DNA of 64,000 bases from Catonia carolina. Taxonomy: Eukaryota > Arthropoda > Insecta > Hemiptera > Achilidae. The translations under genes and the position numbers were made by a program. The notes below the pieces were generated by a model. The model did no database searches. It saw only the letters and a program-made list of their open reading frames with translations, and was not told where the DNA came from. This document shows positions 1 through 10,089 of this stretch, in pieces; position 1 is the first letter of the stretch, and every line of letters starts with the position of its first letter. Location: contig JAQMRL010000008.1 of NCBI GenBank assembly GCA_035578175.1, positions 9,090,883 through 9,154,882 on the forward strand, read 5' to 3'.

Positions 1-575
1 AAATGATAAAAAATTACTAATGGCAGCTTATCATGGCCTCATTCTGTCTCATATCTGTTATGGTATTTTAGTATGGGGTAATTCTAGCATGGGTAATATG
101 AATAGGGTTTTTAAAATTCAAAAGAAAGCTATTAGGTGTATGGTGGGAGCTAACCAGCTAACCTCATGCAGGCCACTATTTAAGGAGCTTAAATTGCTTA
201 CAGTTCCCTGTCTCTACATTTTTGAGGTGATTATGTATGTTAGGCAAAATAATTTTATGCAGAATTTCAATGTTCACAATCACAACACGAGAAACAGGAA
301 TGATTATTATGTGGCTAATCACTCCACAAAATTGTTTGAACAAAAACCTACTTATGCAGGGAGAAAATTCATAAATAAATTACCCCAATCTTTAAAGTGT
401 TGTGAGGATTTGAATTCCTTTAAAAAAAATTTAAAAAATTACTTGATCGGTGAAACTTTTTATAGCGTACAAGAATTTCTTTCTTGATAGTAGTGATACT
501 TAGTGTGTTTCTTATATGTATTTCAGGTGCTATATCTGACGACATGTCCTATACTCCTCCTGGAGTCTCCAGGGC

Positions 576-616
<41 letters not shown>
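1..616 (+). mobile_element. Non-LTR retrotransposon 3' end, copy 1
   Basis: This is the 3' end of a LINE cut by the window edge. It holds the C-terminal part of the reverse transcriptase ORF, a roughly 90 bp 3' UTR, a small hairpin (CCTGGAG-t-CTCCAGG) and a 39-base poly(A) run at 578-616. The same tail occurs inverted at 7077-7545, which defines it as a family. The poly(A) and the repeated 3' end are typical of target-primed insertion. The clade is probably in the jockey/CR1 group, judged only from the C-terminal protein pattern. Confidence 0.85.
2..487 (+). CDS. LINE reverse transcriptase, C-terminal fragment
   Basis: The frame is open from the window edge to a TGA at 485-487, so the true start lies upstream; the first ATG in view is at 20. 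The protein is the post-catalytic tail of a non-LTR reverse transcriptase. Visible marks are a YGILVWG segment after the thumb, a CRPLFKELKLLTVPCLYIFE block, an HNHNTRN segment, then KFINKLPQSLK and FKKNLKNYL near the C-terminus. The catalytic YxDD box is not in the window. No frameshift is seen, so the parent copy may be fairly young. It is an element protein, not a host gene. Confidence 0.8.
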   Translation, partial: NDKKLLMAAYHGLILSHICYGILVWGNSSMGNMNRVFKIQKKAIRCMVGANQLTSCRPLFKELKLLTVPCLYIFEVIMYVRQNNFMQNFNVHNHNTRNRNDYYVANHSTKLFEQKPTYAGRKFINKLPQSLKCCEDLNSFKKNLKNYLIGETFYSVQEFLS

Positions 617-620
<4 letters not shown>

Positions 621-1115
621 GATGAATAAATGAATATTTTTTTCTAAAAATGAAAAGTCACCTTACTTTTTGATCACACCTCGCATATATTAAATCTTAC
701 ATGAAACATTGTACAGGAACTCTTATGACTTATAAGCCGTTGTTAACCTGTGTGTAATCACCGGTGTAAGGCTAGGAACAGCCTGTTAGTGGAGTAGTCA
801 CCATGTAAGCGTCTGTGACTAAAACAGTCACACGTTTTACACAAAAATGTAACGTTATTTATATGAAACCCAAAAAATGTTTTGGTTGTTAATAAACATA
901 ATGAAGGTCGCCTAGTGTAAAAATGACAGTCACAGATTACTCTAGACACTAGATAATACACTAGAAAATAAATGAAACATGATTTTATGAAAAACATTTA
1001 ATAAACTAAAAATGAATTACAAATTTACATAAATTTTTTACATAATCTGACTTTTAATACTTAAATTAATTAATTTTTTAATTGGTGACACGCAAAATAA
1101 ATAATAAAATTTATT
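617..1115. other. AT-rich interval without recognised feature
   Basis: No convincing gene or known repeat is seen. A 79-codon open frame on the minus strand (758-997) has no recognisable motif and looks fortuitous. Confidence 0.5.
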
Positions 1116-1160
1116 ATTTCAGTTAATTTAGTTTATTTAATAAACTAAATTGACTGAAAT
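1116..1160. repeat. Near-perfect 45 bp palindrome
   Basis: The arms ATTTCAGTTAATTTAGTTTA and its complement flank a TTTAA-type centre, with one mismatch (TTAAC against TTGAC). It lies just upstream of the LINE at 1227. It may be a short hairpin repeat or chance in AT-rich DNA. Confidence 0.7.
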
Positions 1161-1191
1161 ATTTTAAATTAAACTTTGCCCTATCTTAAAA

Positions 1192-2316
1192 ATGTCTTTT
1201 GTATTTGAAATTTATAAAGTGTTGTTACAGAAAAATAAAACTACTTTTATGGCATTTGTAGATTTAGAGAAAGCATTTGACAATCTGGACTGGAGTAAAA
1301 TGTTTAAAACTTTGAAAAGGCTAGGAATTAAATACAAAGAAAGGAAAGTTATCTACAGTCTGTATAAGAATCAAACGGCTGTTTTGAGAATCGAGGGGTA
1401 CGAAAAAGAGGCTGCTGTAAGAAAAGGTGTACGACAAGGTTGTTCTTTGTCACCACTACTTTTTAACTTGTATATAGAAGAGGCTATAAATGAAGTGAAG
1501 AAGAAATTTGACGTAGGAATAAAAATTCAAGGAGAAACAATAAAAATGTTGAGATTCGCCGATGATATAGTAGTATTAGCCGAGGCAAAGAATGAACTAG
1601 AGGATGCCTTAAATGGAATGGATGAGATCTTGAGGAAGGATTACTTCATGAAAATTAATAAGAGCAAAACGAAAGTGTTGTGCAGCAGCAAGAGTGGTTT
1701 AGAAGAGATGGGAAATTTAAAAGTAGGCAATGAGAACATACAGGAAGTTGGGGAATTCTGCTATCTAGGGAGTAAAATAACAAAGGATGGTAGAAGCACG
1801 AGTGATATCAAGAGTAGAATTGCTCAAGCTAGAAAAGCCTTTGAAATGAAAAACAGCTTACTGACTACAAACATTGATTTACAGATTAGGAAAAATTTCT
1901 TAAAACATTATGTTTGGAGTGTAGCATTATACGGAACTGAAACGTGGGTGATAGGGGCTGTAGAACGGAAGAGGATAGAAGCTTTTGAAATGTGGTGTTA
2001 TAGGAAAATGTTAAAGATTAGGTGGGTGGACAAAATAAGTAATTTAGAGGTTCTTAGGCGAGTGGATGAAAAAAGAAGTATATGGAAGCATCTTACCAAA
2101 AGAAGGGATAGGCTAGTGGGGAATATCCTAAGGCATCCAGGTATTGGGCTATCAATAATGGAGGGTAACATTGAGGGAGTAAATTGTAGAGGGAGGCAAA
2201 GATTAGAATATATAAAGCAAATTACAAAAGATGTAGGGTGTTACAGGTATGTAGATATGAAACGACTAGCGCAAGATAGAACAGGGAGAACTGCATCAAA
2301 CCAGTCGAGAGACTGA
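1192..2316 (+). CDS. LINE reverse transcriptase (374 codons, 5'-truncated element)
   Basis: This open frame encodes the catalytic part of a non-LTR reverse transcriptase. Motif A is FVDLEKAFD (residues 22-30), motif B is GVRQGCSLSP (79-88) and the catalytic motif C is FADD (122-125). These are followed by KINKSKTKVL, the YLGSKI block and a C-terminal VWSVALYGTETW segment typical of elements annotated in insects as endonuclease-reverse transcriptase (RTE-like). The endonuclease domain and the earliest RT motifs are absent, so the element is 5'-truncated. The ATG at 1192 and about the first 12 codons probably come from flanking DNA, because an 11 bp direct repeat places the element start near 1227. 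All catalytic residues remain, but the protein is incomplete and not expected to support mobility. Confidence 0.85.
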   Translation: MSFVFEIYKVLLQKNKTTFMAFVDLEKAFDNLDWSKMFKTLKRLGIKYKERKVIYSLYKNQTAVLRIEGYEKEAAVRKGVRQGCSLSPLLFNLYIEEAINEVKKKFDVGIKIQGETIKMLRFADDIVVLAEAKNELEDALNGMDEILRKDYFMKINKSKTKVLCSSKSGLEEMGNLKVGNENIQEVGEFCYLGSKITKDGRSTSDIKSRIAQARKAFEMKNSLLTTNIDLQIRKNFLKHYVWSVALYGTETWVIGAVERKRIEAFEMWCYRKMLKIRWVDKISNLEVLRRVDEKRSIWKHLTKRRDRLVGNILRHPGIGLSIMEGNIEGVNCRGRQRLEYIKQITKDVGCYRYVDMKRLAQDRTGRTASNQSRD

Positions 2317-2326
2317 TGACAAAAAA
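1227..2326 (+). mobile_element. 5'-truncated RTE-like LINE with candidate target duplication
   Basis: An 11 bp direct repeat AAAGTGTTGTT occurs at 1216-1226 and again at 2327-2337, after the A-rich tail. This suggests the element spans 1227-2326. It ends with a compact hairpin AAACCAGTCgagaGACTGATGAC (2298-2320) that overlaps the stop codon, then a short A run. The (AAC)n SINEs in this window share the same hairpin layout. Confidence 0.75.
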
Positions 2327-2337
2327 AAAGTGTTGTT

Positions 2338-2834
2338 GAAACAAATGAAGTCTGAAATTGTTGACATTTTTTTTAAATGCAATTTAATTTTGAAATCTTG
2401 AATGTAATAAAAAAAAATCTTGAAACTTTTGAAATGTTACTTCTCAGGGTATTTATGAATAAATTTAATAAATAAATGAGTATAATGGTTAAAATGCTTA
2501 TCTGAATTCTGAATATATCCAATAAATTTGTTAAAGTTCTCAGCTTGGGAGTCAATTAACGTTATAAAATGAAGTTATAATTATCTTGAAATAATGAACA
2601 TACACCTTCCAAGTTTGGCCAATAATGAAATACAAAATAAAGATTAACTTGAAGATATATAATTTTTATTCTGACAACAACTTGTAACAAACTGTTCACG
2701 TTGACCTCTTCCTCAAGACTGAGACACTGATGAATGTGTCACAGTCTTTTATAGGTGTTTGTAAATTGTTAAATTTACTAATTAAAATTAAATTCACTAA
2801 GCACCACTAAACGAAGCATTGTACTAGAAATGTT
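2338..2834. other. AT-rich interval without recognised feature
   Basis: No gene or repeat recognised; the open frame at 2373-2555 (minus) shows no motif. Confidence 0.5.
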
Positions 2835-2998
2835 TGAAATAACAGTTGTAGGGTTTTAAATGTTCTACAACTTTAATCGTTTACAGTTTTGCCCTAGAAT
2901 GCATGGCTGCAATCTTAAAAAACTCTATTTTTTCTTTATGAGAGTACAGGCCCCCAAGAATTTCAGCAGATATGGCACTTTTTATATCGTGTAGAGCA
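2835..2998 (-). mobile_element. Helentron-like element, internal fragment
   Basis: It matches the middle of the Helentron-like family read on the minus strand: the AAGTTGTAG/CTACAACTT hairpin zone, the TTTTTTAAGATTG zone, then the stretch reading CTGAAATTCT and GTAGAGCA. Both termini are missing. It is diverged, so probably old. Confidence 0.7.
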
Positions 2999-3029
2999 GT
3001 GATTCTGAACATTTTCATTTGTACTGGTA

Positions 3030-3733
3030 ATGCGCTATAAGTTGACGATTGCGCCTATCATGCGAAGGACAGTATACTATCTATCCTACTTACATCGACC
3101 AATCCGAAAGCATAAGACATGCATATATCAAGCGTGTAACTCAAAATGTAACCACCACAAACACTTAAGTAATAAAATTCAGTTCATTACCCGTCACACT
3201 AAATAAGTAAGGAGTAATGTAATTATTTAAAGAAAGTGAATTGTTTAAAATTCAATTGCAATTTAACATAACTTTACTGAAAATAATGAAATATGAAAAC
3301 CCTAAAAATACAATAACATTTTGAAATTACCGTAAAACTAGTATTACTCACGATAATAAGCTCGCATCGACGGAACTTACGGAATAATTAGTCTATCACT
3401 ACAAATGTCTGAGTGCAGTAATTCAGTTTACTGCTGATGACCAAAAAGGATACTAAATATAGATTAGGCCTCGTATTATGGCTTATTTAGAAGGAATGTT
3501 TATTGTTTAGGATAATTATTAAGAATCAATAAATAATATGATGGGATGTTTATAAAACGACATAGTTGTAAACATAATAAATCAATGTAAGAGTAAAACT
3601 ACAACATGATGTCATGGTTAGAGCTGTCGCTATGATGTATTTAGAAAAGCACATATAGTAGCACTTCTGACCCCCGCATAGTCCATTCTTACTCTCGCTG
3701 ACGATTGTCAACTTATATTGCGTTACCAGCAGG
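3030..3733. mobile_element. Candidate TIR element, about 700 bp
   Basis: CTGGTAATGCGCTATAAGTT near 3034 is matched in inverted form by AACTTATATTGCGTTACCAG ending near 3732, with a few mismatches, and the match continues inward (GACGATT/AATCGTC type). This is an imperfect terminal inverted repeat of about 27 bp. I see no clear target duplication and no ORF, so the superfamily is unassigned. Confidence 0.5.
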
Positions 3734-3764
3734 ACTGGACCGCTAGATTTCTTACAATATCAAT

Positions 3765-4140
3765 GTGTTGTTGTTGTTTAGGTCAACAGCCGAAAGGCTG
3801 GTTTGAACCTCTAGAGGTTTTACTAAGTAAAAACGAGGAGTAAGGTGGTTTACCATTGCCTTCCTCAATGAGTTGAAAGAGTATGCTTATCAGCATGCCA
3901 GGCCCTCCGAAAAGCACTCACTTTCCACCCTGCTAATGACACCTTCACTTCATTCACCACAGGGTCTGGCTGCATAGTGAAATTCATTACTCTCAGAGGA
4001 GATAACTCTGATTAGTGTCTTTTACACCTCTACCTCTTCTGCTCTTAAATAGTTCAGTCATATAAGTGGCTGACTATGTGATAAGAAACAGAACTATCTT
4101 TTTTTTAGCCCTGGACCAAACAGATAGAGTGCAATTAAAA
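3765..4140 (-). mobile_element. (AAC)n-tailed SINE, diverged copy
   Basis: Minus-strand copy of the ~395 bp retroposon described in full at 32740. The (GTT)n at the left is the complement of the (AAC)n tail, followed by the CAGCCGAAAGGCTG hairpin. The 5' end is blurred by a local duplication of GTGCAATTAAAAT. Confidence 0.8.
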
Positions 4141-4539
4141 TAAATTAATTAGTGCAATTAAAATGGCGGACCTAATACACTGAAAGTTTTTTTTTAAGCT
4201 TTTATTTGTTATCAGGAACTGTACATTATTGACAACTACCCAATTTGATTGCTACTTTGCTGTAATATTTGACGAGAATTAGGCATGAGTTTGAACAGGG
4301 AACCCCAGAAGAGTTTGTTCATGGGTGGCTGTCAATTGGTCACCATACTAAGTCGCTAGCTCAACCAATGTTACTTAACAAGTAATAGCGACTTTCTACC
4401 TACTGACTGGGCTGGCCCAATGGCCATTACACTATATGAATGAAATCTTGTATAGGCCTACGTTTTTTATATTGCCTACTAATTAAGTAGGGTCAATATT
4501 ATAGTTACATTGGCCTCTTCATGTAGGCCTATTTATGGA
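4141..4539. other. Interval without recognised feature
   Basis: AT-rich, no ORF with motifs, no repeat that I can match elsewhere in the window. Confidence 0.45.
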
Positions 4540-4838
4540 AGTTGTTGTTGTTTAGGTCATCAGCCAAAAAGCTGGTTTGAACCTGTAGAGGTTTTACTAG
4601 ATAAAATAAGGAGTGAGGTGGTTTACCATTGCCTTCCTCACTGAATGGAAAAGTATGCTTATCAGCATGCCAGGCCCTCTGAAAAGCACATATTCTCCAC
4701 TCTGTAAATGACACCTTCACTTCATTCATTACAGGGTCTGGCTGTATAATGAAATTCATTACTTTCAGAGGAGATAACTCTGATTAGTGTCTTTTACACC
4801 TCTACCTATTCTGCTCTTAAATGATTCAGTCATATGGA
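4540..4838 (-). mobile_element. (AAC)n-tailed SINE, 5'-truncated
   Basis: The 3' tail and about 300 bp of body are present. The match stops in the ATGATTCAGTCATAT region, so the SINE head is missing. Confidence 0.8.
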
Positions 4839-5102
4839 AGTAATTAAAGTAAATAATAAAAATAAAAAGTAACAAGTAAAATAAAATATTGTTGTCGCAC
4901 ATCCTCCAAAATATAATTAGGAAAAAATATTTACTGTAATTTCTGAAAGGGAACTCATTAAGAGGCGTCAATTCACATGTAGGAGAAAATTCATTATTCC
5001 TTTGAAGGCGTGGGGTTAGTCAGAGCTGCAGGCAGAATGGTGAAAAGGCTGATTTCACAATAACAGGGGTACTAATTTATACCTTATTTATTTATTAATT
5101 TT

Positions 5103-5278
5103 TTTTTTGTTGATTTTACCTCTAACCGTTTGGCAATTTCTACTAATGCAGATGATGGAGAATGATGATATATGAAAATGAGTGATGGAAAAATGCCAGA
5201 CCCGACCGGGAATCAAACCTGGGATCGTGGCATAGAAGCCAGTTTCTCTAATCACTATGCCAACGGGCCAGCCATTTT
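5103..5278 (-). mobile_element. tRNA-derived SINE, type A
   Basis: On the minus strand it reads as a tRNA-like head with an A box-like GTTGGCATAGTGATTAG and a decayed B box (GTTTGATTCCC). A body with TGGCATTTTTCCATCACTC and a T-rich end follow. Sister copies are at 7605 and 14224. It is a retroposon, not a tRNA gene. Confidence 0.75.
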
Positions 5279-5299
5279 GTTATTTAGGTAAAGAATTTT

Positions 5300-5815
5300 G
5301 GCCTGTCGGCAAAATAATAATGTTGTTGTTTTGGTCATCAGCCGAAAGGCTGGTTTGAATCTGTAGAGATTTTACTAAGTAAAACGAGGAGTGAGGTGGT
5401 TTACCATTGCCTTCCTCACTGAGTGGTAAAGTATGCTTATCAGCATGCCGGGCCCTCTGAAAAGCACATATTTTCCACTCTGCAAATGACACCTTCACTT
5501 CATTCAACACAGGGTCTGGCTGTATAATGAAATTCATTACTTTCAGAGGAGATAACTCTGATTAGTGTCTTTTACACCTCTACCTCTTCTGTTCTTAAAT
5601 GATTCAGCCATTAAATTGGCTGACCATGTGATAAGAAACAGAACTATTTATTTTAGCCCTGCAACGAACAGATTGAGTGTAAATAATTTTACACTCCACC
5701 TGTCTATTATGGGCGAAAAATAATAATAAAAAAACTTTTAGATTCGTCTTAATTTTTATTTAGGTAAATAAAACAAAACTTAAAGTTTTTATTACTATTA
5801 TTTTGCTGACAGGCC
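5300..5815. repeat. Inverted repeat interrupted by a SINE
   Basis: GGCCTGTCGGCAAAATAATA (5300) and its complement ending GCTGACAGGCC (5815) form an inverted repeat of about 22 bp with one or two mismatches. It was evidently the host hairpin before the SINE at 5322-5716 split it. Confidence 0.65.
5322..5716 (-). mobile_element. (AAC)n-tailed SINE with 11 bp target duplication
   Basis: A full-length 395 bp copy. AAAATAATAAT flanks it at 5311-5321 and 5717-5727, an exact 11 bp target duplication. It carries the recurrent short open frame beginning MNFIIQPDPV, which is a feature of the repeat and not proof of a gene. Confidence 0.9.
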
Positions 5816-5827
5816 AATATTTTGCGG

Positions 5828-6238
5828 ATCACATGAAAATGTCCCATGGATCTCAGGTTGAAAATTGCTGATGTAGAGTATAAAAAATGCAATAAATGTG
5901 GCAAGTTTTAAAACAATTTTGTAGGAGCATCTAAAGTTTTAAAAAGGTGCATAATGATGAACTAGATAATCAAGTTTCTTTTAATGTAGGCCTAACAATG
6001 TATGTAAAAATTGAAATAATAGAATTACTTCTGGTAGCTGCATTACATTAAAATAATGATTCTATGCTGTAATGTAAGCACTCTTCCTGAAATTTAATTT
6101 ATTTAAATTGCTACAAGGTCATGTGTGTTGTTATTACTAACACCAATCGCACTGTGTTTTTACTGAAACTGAAGATAAATAAAAGTACAAATATTTACTC
6201 TCTTTTTCCCTATACAAAATTATTGTTTTCATGTTGAG
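5828..6238. other. Interval without recognised feature
   Basis: AT-rich DNA with no motif-bearing ORF and no repeat matched elsewhere in the window. Confidence 0.45.
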
Positions 6239-6239
6239 T

Positions 6240-6331
6240 TTTAAAAATTAAATTTCACTGGAGATACATGTTTTCAAGCTCCCTGAACCCAAAAAACATG
6301 TTTTTACTGATTGGTGTGTGTATGTGAACAA
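6240..6331 (+). mobile_element. Helentron-like element, 5' fragment
   Basis: It carries the family segments CTGAACCCAAAAAACATG and a short (TG) tract with GTGTATGTGAAC. It joins directly to a SINE at 6332 and lacks both termini. Confidence 0.7.
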
Positions 6332-6597
6332 GGACGAAGGTTCCTGGTTTAAATCCTAGTAAAGGTAGTTACTTTTATACGGATTTGAATGCTAGACAGT
6401 GGTTACCGGTGTACTTTGATGGTTAGGGTTCAATTAACCATACTCTCTCAGGAATGGCCGGCCTGAGTCTGTACAAGACCACACCTCATTTAAACGTCAT
6501 ACACATCATCTTCATCTGATTGGGTCATGGTGTTGCTTATTGTTCTGAATTGAATACATTGCAACGTACACATATTAGGAATTAAAAAAAAAAAAGC
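6332..6597 (+). mobile_element. Palindrome-bearing tRNA SINE, 5'-truncated
   Basis: It starts at GACGAAGGTTCCTGG, so it lacks the A box and the internal palindrome but retains a B box-like GGTTTAAATCC. The body GTGTACTTTGATGG and an A12 tail follow. The complete copy is at 47710. Confidence 0.85.
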
Positions 6598-6621
6598 TGT
6601 AGGGTTAATGATATTATTGTA

Positions 6622-6949
6622 CAGTTCAGCCGTTCTTAGTTTGCTCCTACTGTCAACAAACCAAAGCCAGCTACTACAGGGTGCACGCTAGAGTCCGCAA
6701 CTTTATGGATGTTGTATTCCTATTAAGTTAACTATGTTTTAAATTATAAGCACTGAAAGTACTTAAAACATCAGTCATGATATGATGCAGGCCTAACAAT
6801 TTCATTTATAAAAATACTTTTAAAAGTATTTTGTATTTAATAACTTTTAAAAGTATTTTGTTTTTACTTTTTAATCAGCGTGTATTCATTTTTATATAAT
6901 GGGCATGCTCAGTGACGTCATTATTTGTTTACTAAGAAAGGCTGGACTG
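6622..6949 (+). mobile_element. TA-flanked MITE, copy 1
   Basis: CAGTTCAGCCGTTCTTAG at the left is matched by the inverted AAGAAAGGCTGGACTG at the right, with TA on both sides (6620-6621 and 6950-6951). A second copy lies at 35618-35958, which confirms a mobile family. The TA target and size suggest a Tc1/mariner-type non-autonomous element. No ORF. Confidence 0.8.
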
Positions 6950-7074
6950 TAGTACATTTCTTCTTATTTAAAAAATATCCCTCATACAATGGATAGGGAC
7001 TTCTTGATCCCAGACTAATAGCCTGTTCCCATGATGTTAGTTTACTAGTTGCTGCTACTAGCAGGACCTATTAG

Positions 7075-7076
<2 letters not shown>

Positions 7077-7115
<39 letters not shown>

Positions 7116-7545
7116 CGCCCTGGAGACTCCAGGAGGAGTATAGGACATGTCGTCAGATATAACACCTGAAATACATATAAGAATCACACAATGTATCACT
7201 ACTATCAAGAAAGAAATTCTTGTACGCTATAAAAAGTTTCACTGATCAAGTAATTTTTCAGATTTTTTTTAAAGGACTTCAAATCCTCACAACACTTTAA
7301 AGATTGGGGTAATTTATTTATGAATTTTCTCCCTGCATAAGTAGGTTTTTGTTCAAACAATTTTGTGAAGTGATTAGTCACATAATAATCATTCCTGTTT
7401 CTCGTGTTATGATTGTGAACATTGAAATTCTGCATAAAATTATTTTGCCTAACATACATAATCACCTCAAAAATGTAGAGACAGGGAACTGTAAGCAATT
7501 TAAGCTCCTTAAATAGTGGCCTGCATGAGGTTAGCTGGTTAGCTG
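7077..7545 (-). mobile_element. Non-LTR retrotransposon 3' end, copy 2
   Basis: Inverted relative to copy 1 at 1-616, with poly(T) at 7077-7115 as the complement of the poly(A) tail. It stops at the codons for NQLTSCRPLF, so this is a 5' truncation, the usual outcome of incomplete reverse transcription. Confidence 0.88.
7205..7545 (-). pseudogene. LINE RT C-terminal remnant
   Basis: This encodes about 113 residues almost identical to the protein of copy 1 at 2-487, from NQLTSCRPLF to the stop at 7205-7207. Differences are few (for example VTNHFTK against VANHSTK, and LISE against LIGE). The frame continues upstream to 7648 only because the flanking sequence happens to be open; those residues do not belong to the element. 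Confidence 0.8.
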
Positions 7546-7604
7546 GTATAGGTGATGGTTCCCACAGAGCTAGTAAATAAACGCCAGTGCTCTGAATACA
7601 TACG

Positions 7605-7788
7605 TGAGTTTTTTCTTTTTTTGGTTTTACATCCCGAGTGTTTTGCAATTTCTGCTAATGTAGACGGTGGAGAATGATGATATACAAAAATGAGTAATGA
7701 AAAAATGCCAGACCCGACTGGGAATCGAACTTTAGCTCCTGGCACAGAAGCCAGTTGCACTTACCACTATGCCAAAGAGCTGGCCATA
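7605..7788 (-). mobile_element. tRNA-derived SINE, type A
   Basis: On the minus strand it has an A box (TTGGCATAGTGGTAAG) and a B box (GTTCGATTCCC), the tail block CATTAGCAGAAATTGCAAAA, then an A-rich end. Same family as 5103 and 14224. Confidence 0.85.
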
Positions 7789-7911
7789 TGTGAGTTGTGT
7801 TGTGTATTATTGTACAAAGTAAATGTTACTTAATAAATCACGTCTTCTGTTGGTGGAAACTGTATAACTTTAAGATAAATCTTGAGAATAGCATTACACG
7901 AAGCATGTCAG

Positions 7912-7962
7912 ATGTCAGAGAGAGAGAGGGGGGAGAGCGAAAGAGAGAGAGAGAGAGCTGAA
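7912..7962 (+). repeat. (GA)n microsatellite
   Basis: Interrupted GA repeat. It gives a spurious arginine/glutamate-rich open frame. Confidence 0.9.
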
Positions 7963-8157
7963 AAAGAAACACGCAGTGAGTGGGTCGTTAGAAGAGAAAA
8001 GTTTGGGGCTTCTTCTTGTGAGTCAACTTGTAAGAAGAACTCGCTTTCTAAGATCCGATCGATTATAAAAGTCTCTTGTGAATGAGTGACTTAAAATTTT
8101 GAAATTAAATTGGAATTCCATTTTAGCTGCTCCTTTTCGCTTAACATTTTCACCTGC

Positions 8158-8582
8158 CAGGGGCGGTTTCAGGGAAGGAGCCATGGAGGCCCCCCTGAAA
8201 TACTAGGAAAACTTAGTTTAATATTTTCTATAAGCTATTATTTCTAACAAAACTGAATCCCAATACTCGTACCTATCAATTAACAATAATTATTTTAGTA
8301 TAAAAATGAGTCAAACAGAAAGTATCTATTTTTAAATAGAATTAAGATAACAATCAGTGTCAGTAGTCAAAAGCCACTCGCATCCAATCAGCGCCTTCAT
8401 TTTTCAAGATTTTCTTGATTTACAAGGACTTGACGTAGCGAAAATTTCTCAATGAATTAAAATTGTGGTTACAGCAATACAGCATAAAAGAGGACTTTTC
8501 AATGACTCAATTACAAACAGTAAGAGCTATATAAAAACAAGATAGCCCCCCCGCCCGAAAATCAGCCCTGGAACCGCCCGTG
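8158..8582. mobile_element. hAT-type MITE with 8 bp target duplication
   Basis: The ends are CAGGGGCGGTTTCAGGG and the inverted CCCTGGAACCGCCCGTG. TCACCTGC repeats exactly at 8150-8157 and 8583-8590. An 8 bp duplication with CAGGGGCGG-type ends is diagnostic of the hAT superfamily. It is 425 bp with no ORF, so it is non-autonomous. Confidence 0.93.
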
Positions 8583-8763
8583 TCACCTGCAACACTATAC
8601 TTTTGCTCCATAAAACAGCTTACTAGCAACTAGTGATGTCTCCATACATTCACACTGAGATAGTTTATTAGCACTAGTCAATTACAAGACCTTTTCTCCC
8701 ATCTAGCTGTTAGCAAATTCAAATACTTTCAGAGTCACCCATGTGCTAGTAAATCTTAGCACT

Positions 8764-9317
8764 TTAAACCTTTCAATGTAGAAACAATATTTAAAATTTT
8801 GATCTAAAGCCATTTAATTTTAATAAGGGTGTACAAAAAGTGCCAGCCCTTATTTTGAAAACTTGCAGGCATAAGCCTGCCATTGCTAACCAAAATCTCA
8901 ACGTTACAGAAAAATAAAATTTCCGGTTAAAAATTAATTTTTATTATGTTCATTAAAAAAAAAGAAATTGTTCTGACACTAAAAATATTCAAAAAAGTTT
9001 TTTTTTTTTTTTTTTTTTAGTTTATTTAAAGTCGCATCGACAGTTTGGTCATTAGCAACTACTGTGAGTTTTGGTATCTTAACGGTGGTTTTAACGTGTT
9101 TAAATTTCCAGACCCTAGCCGGGAATCGAACCCGGGACCATACGCTTTGTAGGCTAGCACCCTAGTCACTACACCATGGAGGCGGTTTCAAAATACATTA
9201 TTCCATTAATTTTTGTTTAAAAGTTTTTTGTGTAAATGTTCGGTTATCCGGACGTTGGCACTTTATGCATAACTTACGGGTGTCCGGTAAACCGGATGTT
9301 GTCACTACGTAAATTAT
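8764..9317 (+). mobile_element. piggyBac-like MITE, truncated copy
   Basis: Homologous over most of its length to the intact copy at 16267-16828, from a decayed left end (TTAAACCTTTCAATG) to about 9317, where it is cut at the junction with a Helentron-like fragment. The right inverted repeat is lost. It carries the type C SINE segment at the same internal position as the intact copy. Confidence 0.8.
8997..9185 (-). mobile_element. tRNA-derived SINE, type C, inside the piggyBac-like MITE
   Basis: The minus strand reads CCATGGTGTAGTGACTAGGG (A box region) and GGTTCGATTCCCGG (B box), then a body ending in GATGCGACTTTAAATAAAC and poly(A) (poly(T) at 8997-9019). It looks like a tRNA head but cannot be a gene because the 3' half is a SINE body. 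Confidence 0.82.
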
Positions 9318-9938
<621 letters not shown>

Positions 9939-9945
9939 AAAAATT

Positions 9946-10088
9946 ACACCTGCAAACCTCTTCTGTTGTTAAATTCTTCAGTCATATAACTGGCTGACCA
10001 TGCAATAAAAAATAACAGAACTATATTTTATAGCCCTGGAACTAATAGATCAAGTGTAAATAATTTAACACTCTACCTGTCTGTTATA
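9946..10088 (-). mobile_element. (AAC)n-tailed SINE, 5' head fragment
   Basis: It matches only the head of the SINE (complement of the CAGGTGGAGTGT and AATAGTTCTGTT region). The 3' half is missing. Confidence 0.75.
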
Positions 10089-10089
10089 T

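Noticed and set aside
20..487. Independent host gene
   Set aside because: The protein is a LINE RT tail, followed by a 3' UTR and poly(A), and recurs inverted at 7077-7545.
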